Shown here piece after piece: positions 16,066-25,085 of a stretch of 64,000 bases of DNA. The DNA is from CAVTGO01 sp963734275. Its GTDB lineage: Bacteria > Actinomycetota > UBA4738 > HRBIN12. Each line of letters begins with the position of its first letter. Position 1 is the first letter of the stretch. The notes below the pieces were generated by a model that was not told the DNA's origin, did no database searches, and worked only from the letters and a program-made list of their open reading frames with translations. The stretch covers positions 62,001 to 126,000 of the forward strand of contig CAVTGO010000006.1 in NCBI GenBank assembly GCA_963734275.1, read 5' to 3'. The position numbers and the translations under genes are program-made.

Positions 16066-16460
16066 GCGCGAAGCGCACCCCCGGGAGCCACGGCATCGGT
16101 CGAGAGCGGACCCCGTTCGAGTGGGCGCTGCTGGTGGTTTCGCTCGCCGCCACCCTCGCCGTGGTGGCCGGCCTGGTGGTGAGCGGGCTCGCGGGACCCC
16201 GCGGACCGGCCGACCTCCGCGTGACCATCGCCGACGCGGATGAACCGGCCAGCGGCGGGCGGCCCCTGGAGGTCACCGTCACGAATGTCGGCGGGACCAG
16301 CGCGGAGAACGTTCTCGTCGAGATCACCGTGGACGATGTCACTCGCGAGGTGAATCTCGACCTGGTGGCGAAAGGCGACACGGAATCGGCGACGGTCGTC
16401 GTCCCCGCGGACACCGCGGGCCGGCCCCGCGCGGACGTCGTGAGCTACACGAGCCCCTGA
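16062..16460 (+). CDS. TIGR02588 family protein
   Basis: 132 residues with one N-terminal membrane anchor (FEWALLVVSLAATLAVVAGLVVSGL) and an extracytoplasmic beta-rich domain resembling an immunoglobulin-like fold (RPLEVTVTNVGGTSAENVLVEITVDD). It is the standard partner of TIGR02587 and overlaps that gene by 4 nt. The role is unknown; the pair looks like a membrane protein with a surface-exposed accessory subunit. Confidence 0.85.
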   Translation: MSAKRTPGSHGIGRERTPFEWALLVVSLAATLAVVAGLVVSGLAGPRGPADLRVTIADADEPASGGRPLEVTVTNVGGTSAENVLVEITVDDVTREVNLDLVAKGDTESATVVVPADTAGRPRADVVSYTSP

Positions 16461-16528
16461 AGCCCGGCACCGCTGCCCCTGGTGAGAGAAGGCGACCCTC
16501 TGCCGCTCCCCGACGGCGAGAGCGACGG

Positions 16529-17014
16529 TTAGCGGCTCGAACGGGAGCTACGGATCCGTCGCGACACAGGGAGCGCGTACCAGAACCACGCATAGGCGAG
16601 GATGAGACATCCGGCGACGATCGTGGCGGTGACCGTCCCGAACAAGACGTCGAACACCATGAAGACCGAGCCTGCCATGGCGAGCGCGAGGAACAAGATG
16701 CCGCCCGCGGCCAGATGATCCTGGGTGATGATCATCTCCTTCTTGTCGGACGCCGTCTCTTCCTCCAGTCGCCGGAAGCGATGTCGGTGGTACGCCGCCG
16801 GCCCGATCAACAGCGCCGACGCCAGCGCAGCGCAACCGAGCGCACCCGCATAGACGGCCCGGTCGAGATCGTCGGTCTCGACGAAACCGCTGTTGAAAGG
16901 CAGGATCAGGAGGAAGGCGAAGAGGACCTGCACGCCGGGAATGGCGATGCGCAGCTCGTTCAGGAGCTCGATCAGCTTCCGATTGAGCCGCTCTTTCTCG
17001 TCCTCCTCGCCCAT
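16529..17014 (-). CDS. DUF6328-type membrane protein
   Basis: 161 residues from the ATG at 17014. The N-terminal amphipathic segment RLNRKLIELLNELRIAIPGVQVLFAFLLILPF is diagnostic of the DUF6328 group, followed by three further membrane segments and a basic C-terminus. No function is known. It is the last of the minus-strand membrane-protein genes between 16529 and 18242. Confidence 0.8.
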   Translation of the reverse strand: MGEEDEKERLNRKLIELLNELRIAIPGVQVLFAFLLILPFNSGFVETDDLDRAVYAGALGCAALASALLIGPAAYHRHRFRRLEEETASDKKEMIITQDHLAAGGILFLALAMAGSVFMVFDVLFGTVTATIVAGCLILAYAWFWYALPVSRRIRSSRSSR

Positions 17015-17209
17015 CGACGGCACCCTACCCGGGACGACGCACTCCCACACCAGACCCGCTTGCCCGACGCGCGGATCGGAGCGTGTGGGAGCGAGATGCG
17101 CTGAACCGCGACGCTCGACATGTCGACTTCGGACGGACGGTGCCAGCGACGGCCCGGCGTTCCGTCAGCACAGCCCGCCGTAAGAACCCTGCTGGCAGGG
17201 TCACAGCGT

Positions 17210-17350
17210 CTAGCGGCGGAACCGCCCCCGGAACCCTCGACGACCGCCCGCTCCGACCGAACCTCGTCTGCCGCGGGCCATGCGAAACAGGAAGATCAGG
17301 AGAAGAACCCCCACCACGCCGACAACCACCCAAAGAACCGGGCCCTCCAT
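17210..17350 (-). CDS. Very small single-span membrane protein (46 aa)
   Basis: A short coding frame starting at ATG 17350 with GGAGGAAGGAG 7 nt upstream. One membrane segment (VLWVVVGVVGVLLLIFLF) is followed by a highly basic glycine/arginine tail ending RGFRGRFRR. I recognise no family. The excellent ribosome binding site and the company of three other tiny membrane proteins support it as real. An overlapping alternative frame gives no plausible protein. Confidence 0.7.
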   Translation of the reverse strand: MEGPVLWVVVGVVGVLLLIFLFRMARGRRGSVGAGGRRGFRGRFRR

Positions 17351-17409
17351 GTGCCGCTCCTTCCTCCGCTGGCTGACCTTGGTCGAGCGTCCCGCTTAGC
17401 CGACCTGGG

Positions 17410-17598
17410 CTAGTCGAGGATGCTCACCCCACCTGGTCCCACGAGGAATCCAAGGACGATGAGGGCGATACCGGCGAGGACCCTTCCCTTCATGAGAGTC
17501 ACGATGCCGCCGATCACGAGCACGACAGCGAGGATCCACAGGATGGTGTCGGTGTTGATGCCGCCCCTCGCCGCGAGCATCCCGAGAGCTCCGAACAT
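17410..17598 (-). CDS. Small GPGG-motif membrane protein (62 aa)
   Basis: 62 residues from ATG 17598, preceded by GAGGAGGAAG. Two membrane segments (ILWILAVVLVIGGIVTLM and VLAGIALIVLGFLVG) end in GPGGVSILD, a C-terminal motif recurrent in tiny actinobacterial membrane proteins. The function is unknown. It sits in the cluster of four small membrane proteins. Confidence 0.82.
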   Translation of the reverse strand: MFGALGMLAARGGINTDTILWILAVVLVIGGIVTLMKGRVLAGIALIVLGFLVGPGGVSILD

Positions 17599-17786
17599 GT
17601 CGCTTCGCTTCCTCCTCGGCGAACGATATACGAGGTGCCACGCGCGTGCTCACGCAGGAGGCGACGGTTACTCCTCGGCGTCGACGGGCGTCACGGTCGA
17701 AGTCGATCGTCCGCAGGGTGCCCACACCGCAGATCGGGGAGGTAGTCGAGTCGGGTTCGCCTACCGTTCCGCCCGATCGTCATCCT

Positions 17787-17879
17787 TCAGCGACGCCTCG
17801 CGAAGAAGAAGATTGCCATCACGATGAGAACGACCACGAGGATGCCGACGATTCCGAGTCCTCCGAGAGCCGCGAGCAT
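17787..17879 (-). CDS. Micro-membrane protein (30 aa)
   Basis: A 30-residue frame from ATG 17879 with AGGGAGG just upstream. Nearly the whole peptide is one membrane helix (LGIVGILVVVLIVMAIFFF) ending in ARRR, a stop-transfer signal. It lies between two other small membrane proteins with the same orientation. Its short length limits certainty, but the binding site and sequence bias support translation. Confidence 0.62.
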   Translation of the reverse strand: MLAALGGLGIVGILVVVLIVMAIFFFARRR

Positions 17880-17966
17880 GGTCCTCCCTTCGACGCTGGA
17901 TGCAGGGCCGCGGCCTTCCGGCCGGGCTTCGTGCCTTCTAGTGTCGCTCGCTACGGCCGGGCCCGT

Positions 17967-18242
17967 TCAGGACGTGCCCCAGTCCTTCCGCTCCTCGACG
18001 CTCTCCTGGCCCGTCGGCGTGTTCTGGACGTTCTGAACGGTCGTCGAGCTCCTCCGGCTGCCGGTCACGAATATGGCGATCCCGATCAGCAGGACGATGA
18101 TCCCGACGACGAGCAGGATCCAGCCCGCCGTGTTGATGTTGAACCCGCGCGTGCGGACGGTGATCGCGAACGCCATGACCGCGCCGACGAGACCCAGCAC
18201 GATGCCGAACACGATGAGGCCGGTTCCTGTGCCCCTGTTCAT
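17967..18242 (-). CDS. DUF6458-like small membrane protein
   Basis: 91 residues with two membrane segments (TGLIVFGIVLGLVGAVMAFAI and GWILLVVGIIVLLIGIAIFV) separated by a short polar loop containing FNINTAGW, as in DUF6458. The hydrophilic C-terminus is rich in Thr, Gln and Asn. It is the most upstream of the four small membrane-protein genes at 17210-18242. Confidence 0.8.
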   Translation of the reverse strand: MNRGTGTGLIVFGIVLGLVGAVMAFAITVRTRGFNINTAGWILLVVGIIVLLIGIAIFVTGSRRSSTTVQNVQNTPTGQESVEERKDWGTS

Positions 18243-18359
18243 CTTTCAAGGGTATCCCCGTGCCGCCATGCATTCAACCTGCCGAGCCGAGCAAGAAATG
18301 CGCGGGCACGGCTTCTCTCATCCCTGGGCGACCCTGGCCTGCAGGCAACTCGGTCGCCC

Positions 18360-18926
18360 TTACCGGTGCTCGGAGCGGCCGCGCCACCGATCGCCCGTGA
18401 TCGCGTACACGACGGCCTGGTAGATCACACCTTCGTCCTCGACTTCGGCTTCGTGGTCGAAGACCATCCCGAGGCGGCGCATCACGGCCAGGCTGCGCAC
18501 GTTCGGCGGGTCCGTGATCGAGATGACCCGCGACAGGCCCAGCGTTCCGAAGGCATGGTCGAGCCACGCGGTCGCGGCCTCCGTGGCGTAGCCATTACCC
18601 CAGTACTCACGGGCGAGCCGCCAGCCGATCTCGACGTCGTCGGGGTACGACTCCTGGTGGTGCAGGCCACACATCCCGAGGAACGCACCCTCCTGGCGGC
18701 GTTCGACGGCAAGCAGACCCAGTCCCTCCTCCGCGTGGACCTGCTGTGCCCACTCCGCGATCTCATCGGAGTGCTCACGGGTGAGCGGGACGCCTCCGAG
18801 GTAGCGCACGACCTCGGGGTCCGCGTTGAGGGCCGCATAGTGCGGCAGATCGTCGCGGCGGAACGTACGGAGCAAAAGCCGCGGCGTCGTCAGGATGACG
18901 GTGCCGTCCCACTCCGTCATCGCCAT
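18360..18926 (-). CDS. GNAT acetyltransferase (RimJ/RimL type)
   Basis: 188 residues from ATG 18926. N-terminal TPRLLLRTFRRDDLPHYAALNADPEVVRYLGG and the acetyl-CoA-binding region WGNGYATEAATAWLDHAFGTLGLSRVISITDPPNVRS are typical of the RimJ/RimL family, which acetylates protein N-termini or small amines. The acceptor cannot be predicted. It lies 38 nt downstream of the PLP decarboxylase gene and may be co-transcribed with it. A second family member is at 23990. Confidence 0.88.
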   Translation of the reverse strand: MAMTEWDGTVILTTPRLLLRTFRRDDLPHYAALNADPEVVRYLGGVPLTREHSDEIAEWAQQVHAEEGLGLLAVERRQEGAFLGMCGLHHQESYPDDVEIGWRLAREYWGNGYATEAATAWLDHAFGTLGLSRVISITDPPNVRSLAVMRRLGMVFDHEAEVEDEGVIYQAVVYAITGDRWRGRSEHR

Positions 18927-18964
18927 CCCACTCCCCGCCAGCGATGCCCACACGGGTTGCGGCG

Positions 18965-20350
18965 CTAGCTCTCGGCGGCGAGCACACGGCGGATCGCGTC
19001 GACGGAGCGGTCGACGTCGGCCTCCGTCGTGGTCCAGTTCGACACGGAGATGCGCATCAGCCTGCGGCCACGCCATGTGGTGCCGCCCATCCAGCACGTG
19101 CCGTCGCGCTGGATCCCGGCGATCACGCGGTCGGTGCGCTCGTCGCTCCCGAAGCCGACGAGCACCTGATTCAAGACGACGTCGTTCGCGATCGTCACCC
19201 CTTCGGTCGCCCCGAGCTCGCCGGCGAAGCGCCGCGCGAGCGCGCAGCAGCGGTCCACGAGCTCGGCAAGGCCGCCGCGCCCGAGCTCGCGCAGTGCCGC
19301 CCACGTCGCGAAGCCGCGCGCCCGGCGCGAGGACTCGGGTACGAAGTCGGAGGGCGCCCGGACCTGTCCGTCGCCCTGGCCGACGAGGTACGCCGCGGTG
19401 AACGACATGGACGCTGCGTGTGCCTCGGGATCTGCGCAGAACACGAAGCCGGTGTCGTAGGGGAGGTTCAGCCACTTGTGACCGTCCACGGCCCACGAGT
19501 CGGCGGCCTCGCGACCCGCGACCAGGTGCTCGAGCGATGGGCTGGCCGCGGCCCACAACCCGAAGGCGCCGTCGACATGCACCCATGCGCCGTGCCGGCG
19601 TGCGGCCTCGCATGTCACGCGGAGCTCATCGAACGCGCCGGTGTTCACGTTGCCCGCCTGCAAGATCACGATCGTCGGCTCGCCCGATGACGCATCGAGC
19701 GTCCGAACCAGGGCGTCGGGATCGACCGCCCCGTTCGGGCCCGCGGCGACCGGCTCGACCGTCGCCGCGCCGATCCCGAGCAGCCTGAGCGAGCGATCGA
19801 TCGTCGCGTGGCGCTCCTCCCCCGCCACGATGCGGATCCTCGGCGCGCCGTTCAACCCGTCGCGCTCGACGTCCCAGCCCGCCCGCTCGAGCTGGCGGTG
19901 GCGCGCCGCCGCGAGCCCGACCGTGTTCGCGCCCTGTCCCCCGGTGACGATGCCGAACGACGCCCCCGCCGGCAGGCCGAGCGCCTCCTTCAGCCACGCG
20001 CCCGAGCCCTCCTCGACGAGCGCCGCCGCCGGCGAGCTGACGCCGTTGAAGGCGATCTGGTCCCAGCCGGTCGTGAGGAGGTCGGCGCACGTCGCGGCGT
20101 CGAGCGCCCCGCCCACCACGAAGCCGAAGTAGCGCGGCCCGGCCGAGGCGGTGAGCGCGGGCTCCACCGCCGCGACGAGCTCCTCGATCACCTGGCCCGC
20201 GTCGGTGCCTTCGACGGGGAACGGGCCGCCGAAGGTCGAGCGGAACCGATCGACGTCCAGCTCCGGCCCCGCACGGCGCCCGTCGAGGGTCTCGCGGTAC
20301 TCGGCGACGCGCGCAGCCGTGCGCAGCAAGAGGTCTCGCAGGTTCGACAT
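18965..20350 (-). CDS. Pyridoxal-dependent decarboxylase (group II, DDC-like)
   Basis: 461 residues, full length for the aromatic-L-amino-acid/glutamate decarboxylase family. The cofactor lysine is in DGHKWLNLPYD. Other landmarks are GIVTGGQGANTVGLAAARH for phosphate binding and HVDGAFGLWAAASP for the pyridine-binding Asp. The C-terminal SVSNWTTTEADVDRSV is also usual. It decarboxylates an amino acid or acts as an aminotransferase-like variant; the substrate is not evident. Confidence 0.9.
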   Translation of the reverse strand: MSNLRDLLLRTAARVAEYRETLDGRRAGPELDVDRFRSTFGGPFPVEGTDAGQVIEELVAAVEPALTASAGPRYFGFVVGGALDAATCADLLTTGWDQIAFNGVSSPAAALVEEGSGAWLKEALGLPAGASFGIVTGGQGANTVGLAAARHRQLERAGWDVERDGLNGAPRIRIVAGEERHATIDRSLRLLGIGAATVEPVAAGPNGAVDPDALVRTLDASSGEPTIVILQAGNVNTGAFDELRVTCEAARRHGAWVHVDGAFGLWAAASPSLEHLVAGREAADSWAVDGHKWLNLPYDTGFVFCADPEAHAASMSFTAAYLVGQGDGQVRAPSDFVPESSRRARGFATWAALRELGRGGLAELVDRCCALARRFAGELGATEGVTIANDVVLNQVLVGFGSDERTDRVIAGIQRDGTCWMGGTTWRGRRLMRISVSNWTTTEADVDRSVDAIRRVLAAES

Positions 20351-20410
20351 ACAGGTCCATCATCGCCCACGAGCCACATGGCCGCTCGCAGGTCTCGAGG
20401 GACGTGCTGC

Positions 20411-21676
20411 TCAGGGCTCGAGTCCCTCGCCCCGGTCCGGACGGAGGTGCGATAGGGCCGCCTCCCCCTCGTGGCGCACCTGTTCCCGTGCCTCGGCGTA
20501 TCGAAGAGCCTCGAAGGCGATCATGCCGGCCATGACCGCCGCGAGCAGCCCCAGCGCGGCGAGCGCGGGGAGCTCGGCCGCGACCGGGACTAGCGCGAGC
20601 ACGAGCGCGGCGACGACCGTCCGGTGGACGGTCACGGCGCGGAGGACCCGGAACTTGAACGCAACCTGCGCGACGACGAAGAGGGCGACGCCAACGTACA
20701 TCGCCGCGAGCGGGAGAACCGGGAGGGAGTCGGACAGGTCGTGGTCGACCCCGTCGCCGACGAACTCGAGCACCTTCTTCAGCCCGAGGGCGAGCAGGAC
20801 GATCCCGGCGATCATCGGCAGGTGGAGGTAGGTGTACGCGTCCCGCGCCATCCGGGTGCGCTCCTCGCCTTGCGCCCGACGCAAGAGTCGGTCGGCCATC
20901 AACGCCACCATGTCGAAGTACGCCCACCACAGGCACGCCGCCACGGTGAGGCCGAGGACCGACGCGCCCACGACCGGCGCGGATATCGGCAGCCCGGCGA
21001 CGCCAACCCCGATCGCGACGATCGACTCGCCGAGGGCGACGATCAGGATCAGCCCGTGTCGCTCGGCGAACAGGCCGGCCGAATTCAGCCGCCACCCGGA
21101 GGCACCGCCGAGGATCGTACCCACGTAGTCGACGACCACCGCGGCGACCCACGTGAGGGTCTGCGCGTCGCCATCCAGCTGAGAGGCGAACAGGAGCAGC
21201 GCCGTACTGCCGAGGAGCGACGGCAAGAACCGCAGCAGCTGGCGTCGCAGGCCGGGATCCCTATCCGCGACGATCCAGAAGATCGCGAGGTGCAGCAGGC
21301 GCACCACGAGGTACGCGATCGCGATCACCACCGGACCGCTGAGTCCGCCCGGCAGGTCGACGAACGCCTCGGGGACCGACAGGGCCAGCACGAGGATCGC
21401 TGCCATGGCTCCGAAGATCGCCGCGCGGGTGAGGCCCTCGTCGGCACGCACGACGCCGCCGAGCCACGCGTAGCCCACCCAGCACCACCAGAGCAGGGCG
21501 AGGACGAGCATGCCGCGGACGACGCCCCGGCCCGTGAGGTCGCCGGCCAAGAGGGTCGTGACCTGGGTCAGCGAGAAAACGAAGACGAGGTCGAAGAAGA
21601 GCTCGATCGGCGTGACCCGGGCCTCCTCTGAGACCGCCTGGATGCGCGGATGCCGCTCGCCGTTCACGTCCCGCAT
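20411..21676 (-). CDS. ltrA: Low temperature requirement protein A (LtrA)
   Basis: 421 residues from ATG 21676 (GTG 21691 is possible). The family hallmark is ELFFDLVFVFSLTQVTTLL near the N-terminus, followed by about a dozen hydrophobic segments and an internal repeat of the same kind (ERHGLILIVALGESIVAIG). LtrA proteins are integral membrane proteins named from Listeria; the biochemical role is unclear. Confidence 0.9.
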   Translation of the reverse strand: MRDVNGERHPRIQAVSEEARVTPIELFFDLVFVFSLTQVTTLLAGDLTGRGVVRGMLVLALLWWCWVGYAWLGGVVRADEGLTRAAIFGAMAAILVLALSVPEAFVDLPGGLSGPVVIAIAYLVVRLLHLAIFWIVADRDPGLRRQLLRFLPSLLGSTALLLFASQLDGDAQTLTWVAAVVVDYVGTILGGASGWRLNSAGLFAERHGLILIVALGESIVAIGVGVAGLPISAPVVGASVLGLTVAACLWWAYFDMVALMADRLLRRAQGEERTRMARDAYTYLHLPMIAGIVLLALGLKKVLEFVGDGVDHDLSDSLPVLPLAAMYVGVALFVVAQVAFKFRVLRAVTVHRTVVAALVLALVPVAAELPALAALGLLAAVMAGMIAFEALRYAEAREQVRHEGEAALSHLRPDRGEGLEP

Positions 21677-21698
21677 GGTGCCACGCACCACCTTCGAT

Positions 21699-23216
21699 TC
21701 ACCCCGTGATCGTGAAGCTCGCGCTCGCCGCCGACCGATAGCGGTCGGTGAGCAGGTAGTGCACGACGTAGTCGCCGGGCGGAAGAGGCCACGGTCTCCC
21801 CTGTGTCGACTCGCCCATGGTCACGGAGCCGACGACCGAGGGCGGCACCGTGCCCGAGGCGTGCTGACCCGTGTAGGCCCAGATCAGGTAGTAGTCGATC
21901 TTCGGATCGGCGGCCTTGGCCTCGTACACGCCGATCCAGTCCCAGCGGTTGGCTGGCCCGCCCGTCCAGCTGACCACGATCGGGTCGCCGACCGCGTACG
22001 CCTCCTCGTCCGTCGTGACCTGCACCTCGGCGTCGGGAGCTCGGACCCAGATCCCGACGCGGGCTACCTCGTCGCCGTCGGAGGTCAGGACGACGTCGTG
22101 ACCGCCCGGATCCAGGTCCGACGTATCGAACGTGAGCTCACCCTTCTCGCCGGGCGCCTCCTGCGCCTGCACGGCCGATCCGGGCTCGCCTCCGGCGGGC
22201 ACGATGGCGACCTCGCCGCCGCCCGAGCCGGGCGCGTTGTAGGTGGCCGTCACGGGGTCGCCGACGTCGAGCAGGCGGGCGTCGACCGCGACCGTCGTGG
22301 GTAGCGACAAGGGGGTGATGTCGAACGTGGAGACGACCGCGCGATGGTCCGAGGTCCACGGGTCCACGCCGATCGTCACGTCGGGACCGCCCTTCTCGCC
22401 GATGAGCTCGCTCTCGAGGGTCTCGGCAGGCCCCGAAGCGTAGATGAAGTCGATGCGGTCCCCGGCGCCCTCGTGCGTGATGCCGGGCACCTTCACCGGG
22501 TCGGGGTGGATCTCGCGGTACGTGTCGCGGAACCCGACCTCGAAGAGCGCTTCACTCACCGGCCACGCGACCGGGACCTCGACGTCCGGATGGATCTCTG
22601 CGGTGTCCTCCGTGTAGTCGAGGCTCGACGGCTGGTTGAAGTCGCCGGTCAGGAAGACGGGGTACCCCTGCCCCGCGAGCGCCGGCAGCACCTCGAGTTG
22701 TCCGGCGAGCGCGGAGGTCCGCACCTCGTCCTCGGACGCGATCACCTCGTCGACCGGCACGCCGTTCCGCAGCAGCTTCGGCCCGTACTTCACGTAGTCC
22801 AGGTGGATGTTGCAGAGGACGACGGCGAACCCGGGCTGCACCTCGATGAAGGCGTACTGCCCGTCGCCGCCGGACGGCTCGAGGATCGGGTACTTGGAGA
22901 GGATCTGCAGGCTGGTGTTGTAGTACGGGTACCCGGTCGCCTCGGCGATCTCCGGCAGGCGGTTGTACGACTCGAGGACGCCGACCACATCGGCATCGAC
23001 CCTCTTGACGGCCTCGTCCGTGTCCGCACCGCCCCCGTACTCGACGTTGAACACCAGCACCTCGAGCCGCATCGACGCGCCGGCCTCGAGGGGCGCCTGC
23101 TCGTCCTCGCCACCGCAGGCCGCGAGCAGCATCGCGGCCAGGAGCACGACGCTCGCGAGGGCCGTCCACGTCGGGACGGCGCGGGGCGGCCTGCGGTTCG
23201 GCGGGCGGTGGCGCAT
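21699..23216 (-). CDS. Lipoprotein with endonuclease/exonuclease/phosphatase domain
   Basis: 505 residues from ATG 23216. A lipoprotein signal ends LLAAC. Residues from about 50 to 300 form an EEP domain (LEVLVFNVEYGG, LCNIHLDY, FLTGDFNQPSS, IDFIYAS, WTSDHRAVV), with Asn, Asp and His catalytic elements present. Two beta-sandwich domains follow, the last resembling a calcineurin-associated domain (WTGGPANRWDWIGVYEA...YYLIWAYTG). A surface phosphodiesterase or nuclease is likely; phosphate scavenging is a guess. Confidence 0.88.
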   Translation of the reverse strand: MRHRPPNRRPPRAVPTWTALASVVLLAAMLLAACGGEDEQAPLEAGASMRLEVLVFNVEYGGGADTDEAVKRVDADVVGVLESYNRLPEIAEATGYPYYNTSLQILSKYPILEPSGGDGQYAFIEVQPGFAVVLCNIHLDYVKYGPKLLRNGVPVDEVIASEDEVRTSALAGQLEVLPALAGQGYPVFLTGDFNQPSSLDYTEDTAEIHPDVEVPVAWPVSEALFEVGFRDTYREIHPDPVKVPGITHEGAGDRIDFIYASGPAETLESELIGEKGGPDVTIGVDPWTSDHRAVVSTFDITPLSLPTTVAVDARLLDVGDPVTATYNAPGSGGGEVAIVPAGGEPGSAVQAQEAPGEKGELTFDTSDLDPGGHDVVLTSDGDEVARVGIWVRAPDAEVQVTTDEEAYAVGDPIVVSWTGGPANRWDWIGVYEAKAADPKIDYYLIWAYTGQHASGTVPPSVVGSVTMGESTQGRPWPLPPGDYVVHYLLTDRYRSAASASFTITG

Positions 23217-23314
23217 TGGCGGCGAGCATAGCCTGCGGGCCGGGAGTGGTCCTCCTCGGGTCACAGGGATTATCGTCCCGCGGTCGCGTGACCGACGTTC
23301 CGAAAGGGGAGCTC

Positions 23315-23845
23315 ATGCTCGCTGCCTCGGTGTTCATGCTCGTGTTCCGGTTCCTGCACATCGTCGCGGGCACACTCTGGGTGGGGTCCGCCTTCCTGTT
23401 CGCGGCGTTCATCGGGCCCTCCGCCGCCGAGGTCGGCCCGAGCGCCGGCCCGCTGCTGCGCGTGGTGGTGAAGAAGCGGAAGGTCGCGAAGGTGATCTTG
23501 GGGCTCAGCGTGACCACCGTCCTGGCCGGCTGGATCATGTGGCTCCGCGACATGGACCAGGCGGGCGGCCTCGGGGATTGGCTCGGTTCGAGCTACGGCC
23601 TGGTTCTCACGATCGGCGGGGTCCTCGCCACGATCGCGGGGTTCGTGGGTTACGTGGGGATCGGGCTCAACGTGGAGCGGCTGGTGGACCTCGGCGGGGA
23701 GGTCGACGCCTCGGGAGGTCCGCCGTCGCCCGAGCAGCAGTCTCGGATGGCCCATTTCCAGTCCCAGCTCGAGAAGGCCGGGAAGACCGACCTGGTGCTG
23801 CTGCTTCTGGCGGTCACGGCGATGGCGACCGCTCGGTACTGGTAG
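23315..23845 (+). CDS. Integral membrane protein (CopD/DUF2269-like)
   Basis: 176 residues from ATG 23315, which has GGGGAG upstream. Four membrane segments carry the pattern FRFLHIVAGTLWVGSAFLFAAFIGP, with a His in helix 1 as in CopD and DUF2269 proteins. It runs divergently from the phosphoesterase lipoprotein. The function is unknown; heme or metal coordination by the His residues is possible. Confidence 0.7.
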   Translation: MLAASVFMLVFRFLHIVAGTLWVGSAFLFAAFIGPSAAEVGPSAGPLLRVVVKKRKVAKVILGLSVTTVLAGWIMWLRDMDQAGGLGDWLGSSYGLVLTIGGVLATIAGFVGYVGIGLNVERLVDLGGEVDASGGPPSPEQQSRMAHFQSQLEKAGKTDLVLLLLAVTAMATARYW

Positions 23846-23989
23846 CAACTGCGCGTCAGGACCGCGCCCGCGGGGACCGGTAGGGTCGTGGGGAAGATCC
23901 GCCCCTGAAGAACGCGGTCGCGTACCCTAGGCCGTCACCGAGGCCGGGATGATCTCGGCGCTCCTCCCGACGGCGAGGGCACGGTCCCG

Positions 23990-24595
23990 ATGAGCGAACA
24001 CGAGCCCGTCCTGGAGCCGGTTTACCCGCTCGAGACGCAGCGCCTCCTCCTGCGTCCCTACGCCGAGAGCGACTTCGACGCCGTGTACGCGATCCAGTCA
24101 CGCCCGGAGGTCGCGCGGTGGGCCTACTGGGAGCCTCGGAATGAGGACGAGGTCCGGGCGAACCTCGAGCTGAAGATCGGGAGCAGCGCCGTGCGTTCGG
24201 AGGGCGACTTCCTGGCGCTCGCGGCGGTCCTGAAGGACACCGGCGAGCTCGTCGGCGAGTGCCACCTGCAGTGGATCAGCGCCGAGCATCGTCAGGGCGA
24301 GATCGGGTTCGCCTTCAACCCGGATCATCAGGGCCACGGGTACGCGACCGAGGCATCGCGCGTGTTCCTGCGCCTAGGCTTCGAGGAGCTGGGGTTGCAC
24401 CGGATCGTCGGGCGCCTGGAGCCGCGGAACGCGGCGTCCGCGCGTGTGCTCGAGAAGCTCGGCATGCGGCGGGAGGCGCACCTCGTCGAGAACGAGTTCG
24501 TGAAGGGCGAGTGGCAGAGCGAGCTCGTCTACGCCATCCTCGACCGCGAGTGGCACGATCTCGCCGCGCCGGGTGGGGCCTCGCCCGCTCCGTGA
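23990..24595 (+). CDS. GNAT acetyltransferase (RimJ/RimL type)
   Basis: 201 residues starting MSEHEPVLEPVYPLETQRLLLRPYAESDFDAVY. The acetyl-CoA site is GIGFAFNPDHQGHGYATEASRVFL-like (QGHGYATEA), followed by LHRIVGRLEPRNAASARVLEKLGM, a strong RimJ/RimL signature. Acceptor unknown. It stands alone, about 90 nt before the DUF3224 gene. Confidence 0.9.
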   Translation: MSEHEPVLEPVYPLETQRLLLRPYAESDFDAVYAIQSRPEVARWAYWEPRNEDEVRANLELKIGSSAVRSEGDFLALAAVLKDTGELVGECHLQWISAEHRQGEIGFAFNPDHQGHGYATEASRVFLRLGFEELGLHRIVGRLEPRNAASARVLEKLGMRREAHLVENEFVKGEWQSELVYAILDREWHDLAAPGGASPAP

Positions 24596-24683
24596 CCGGC
24601 CTGAGCGGATCAGCTCCCGATGTTTAGCGAGCAGGGACCCCTGGAAAGACCTAGGCATCCCAACGGAAGCGAGGTACGTCGAC

Positions 24684-25079
24684 ATGACGGACGCGACCGG
24701 CAGGTTCGAGGTGTCCTCGTGGGACGAGGACACGTACGAGAAGCTCGGAGGAGAGGGCAAGCTCACCCGCGCGAGCGTGACCCAGCGGTTCACCGGCGAC
24801 ATCGAGGGCGACGGCTCGGTGGAGTGGCTGATGTGCTACGTCCCCGACGGAACCGCTGCATTCGTAGGTTTCCAGCGCATCGAGGGCACCATCGGTGAGC
24901 GCCGGGGCAGCTTCGTCGCGAAGTCGGTCGGGGACTTCGACGGTGAACGGGCGATCGGCACCTGGACGGTCGTCGTGGGCTCGGGGACCGGTGAGCTGTC
25001 GGGTCTGACCGGTGAAGGCAGTTTCGAGGCGCCTCTCGGACCCGAGGCGGCCTTCCGGCTCGAGTACGACGTCGCCTGA
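24684..25079 (+). CDS. DUF3224 family protein
   Basis: 131 residues from ATG 24684. The AllD/DUF3224 barrel pattern is clear: FEVSSWDEDTYEKLGGEGKLTRASVTQRFTGDIEGDGSVEWLMCY, GFQRIEGTIGERRGSFV, and the closing GTGELSGLTGEGSFEAPLG. Small soluble beta-barrels of this family have no established role. The stop lies 6 nt from the convergent DinB-like gene. Confidence 0.88.
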   Translation: MTDATGRFEVSSWDEDTYEKLGGEGKLTRASVTQRFTGDIEGDGSVEWLMCYVPDGTAAFVGFQRIEGTIGERRGSFVAKSVGDFDGERAIGTWTVVVGSGTGELSGLTGEGSFEAPLGPEAAFRLEYDVA

Positions 25080-25085
25080 GGCTCC

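Noticed and set aside
17025..17333. 102-codon minus-strand frame overlapping the 46-residue membrane protein
   Set aside because: It starts at TTG without a binding site and translates to Arg/Ser/Pro-rich sequence with no domain; the overlapping short frame has an ATG, a strong ribosome binding site and a membrane helix.
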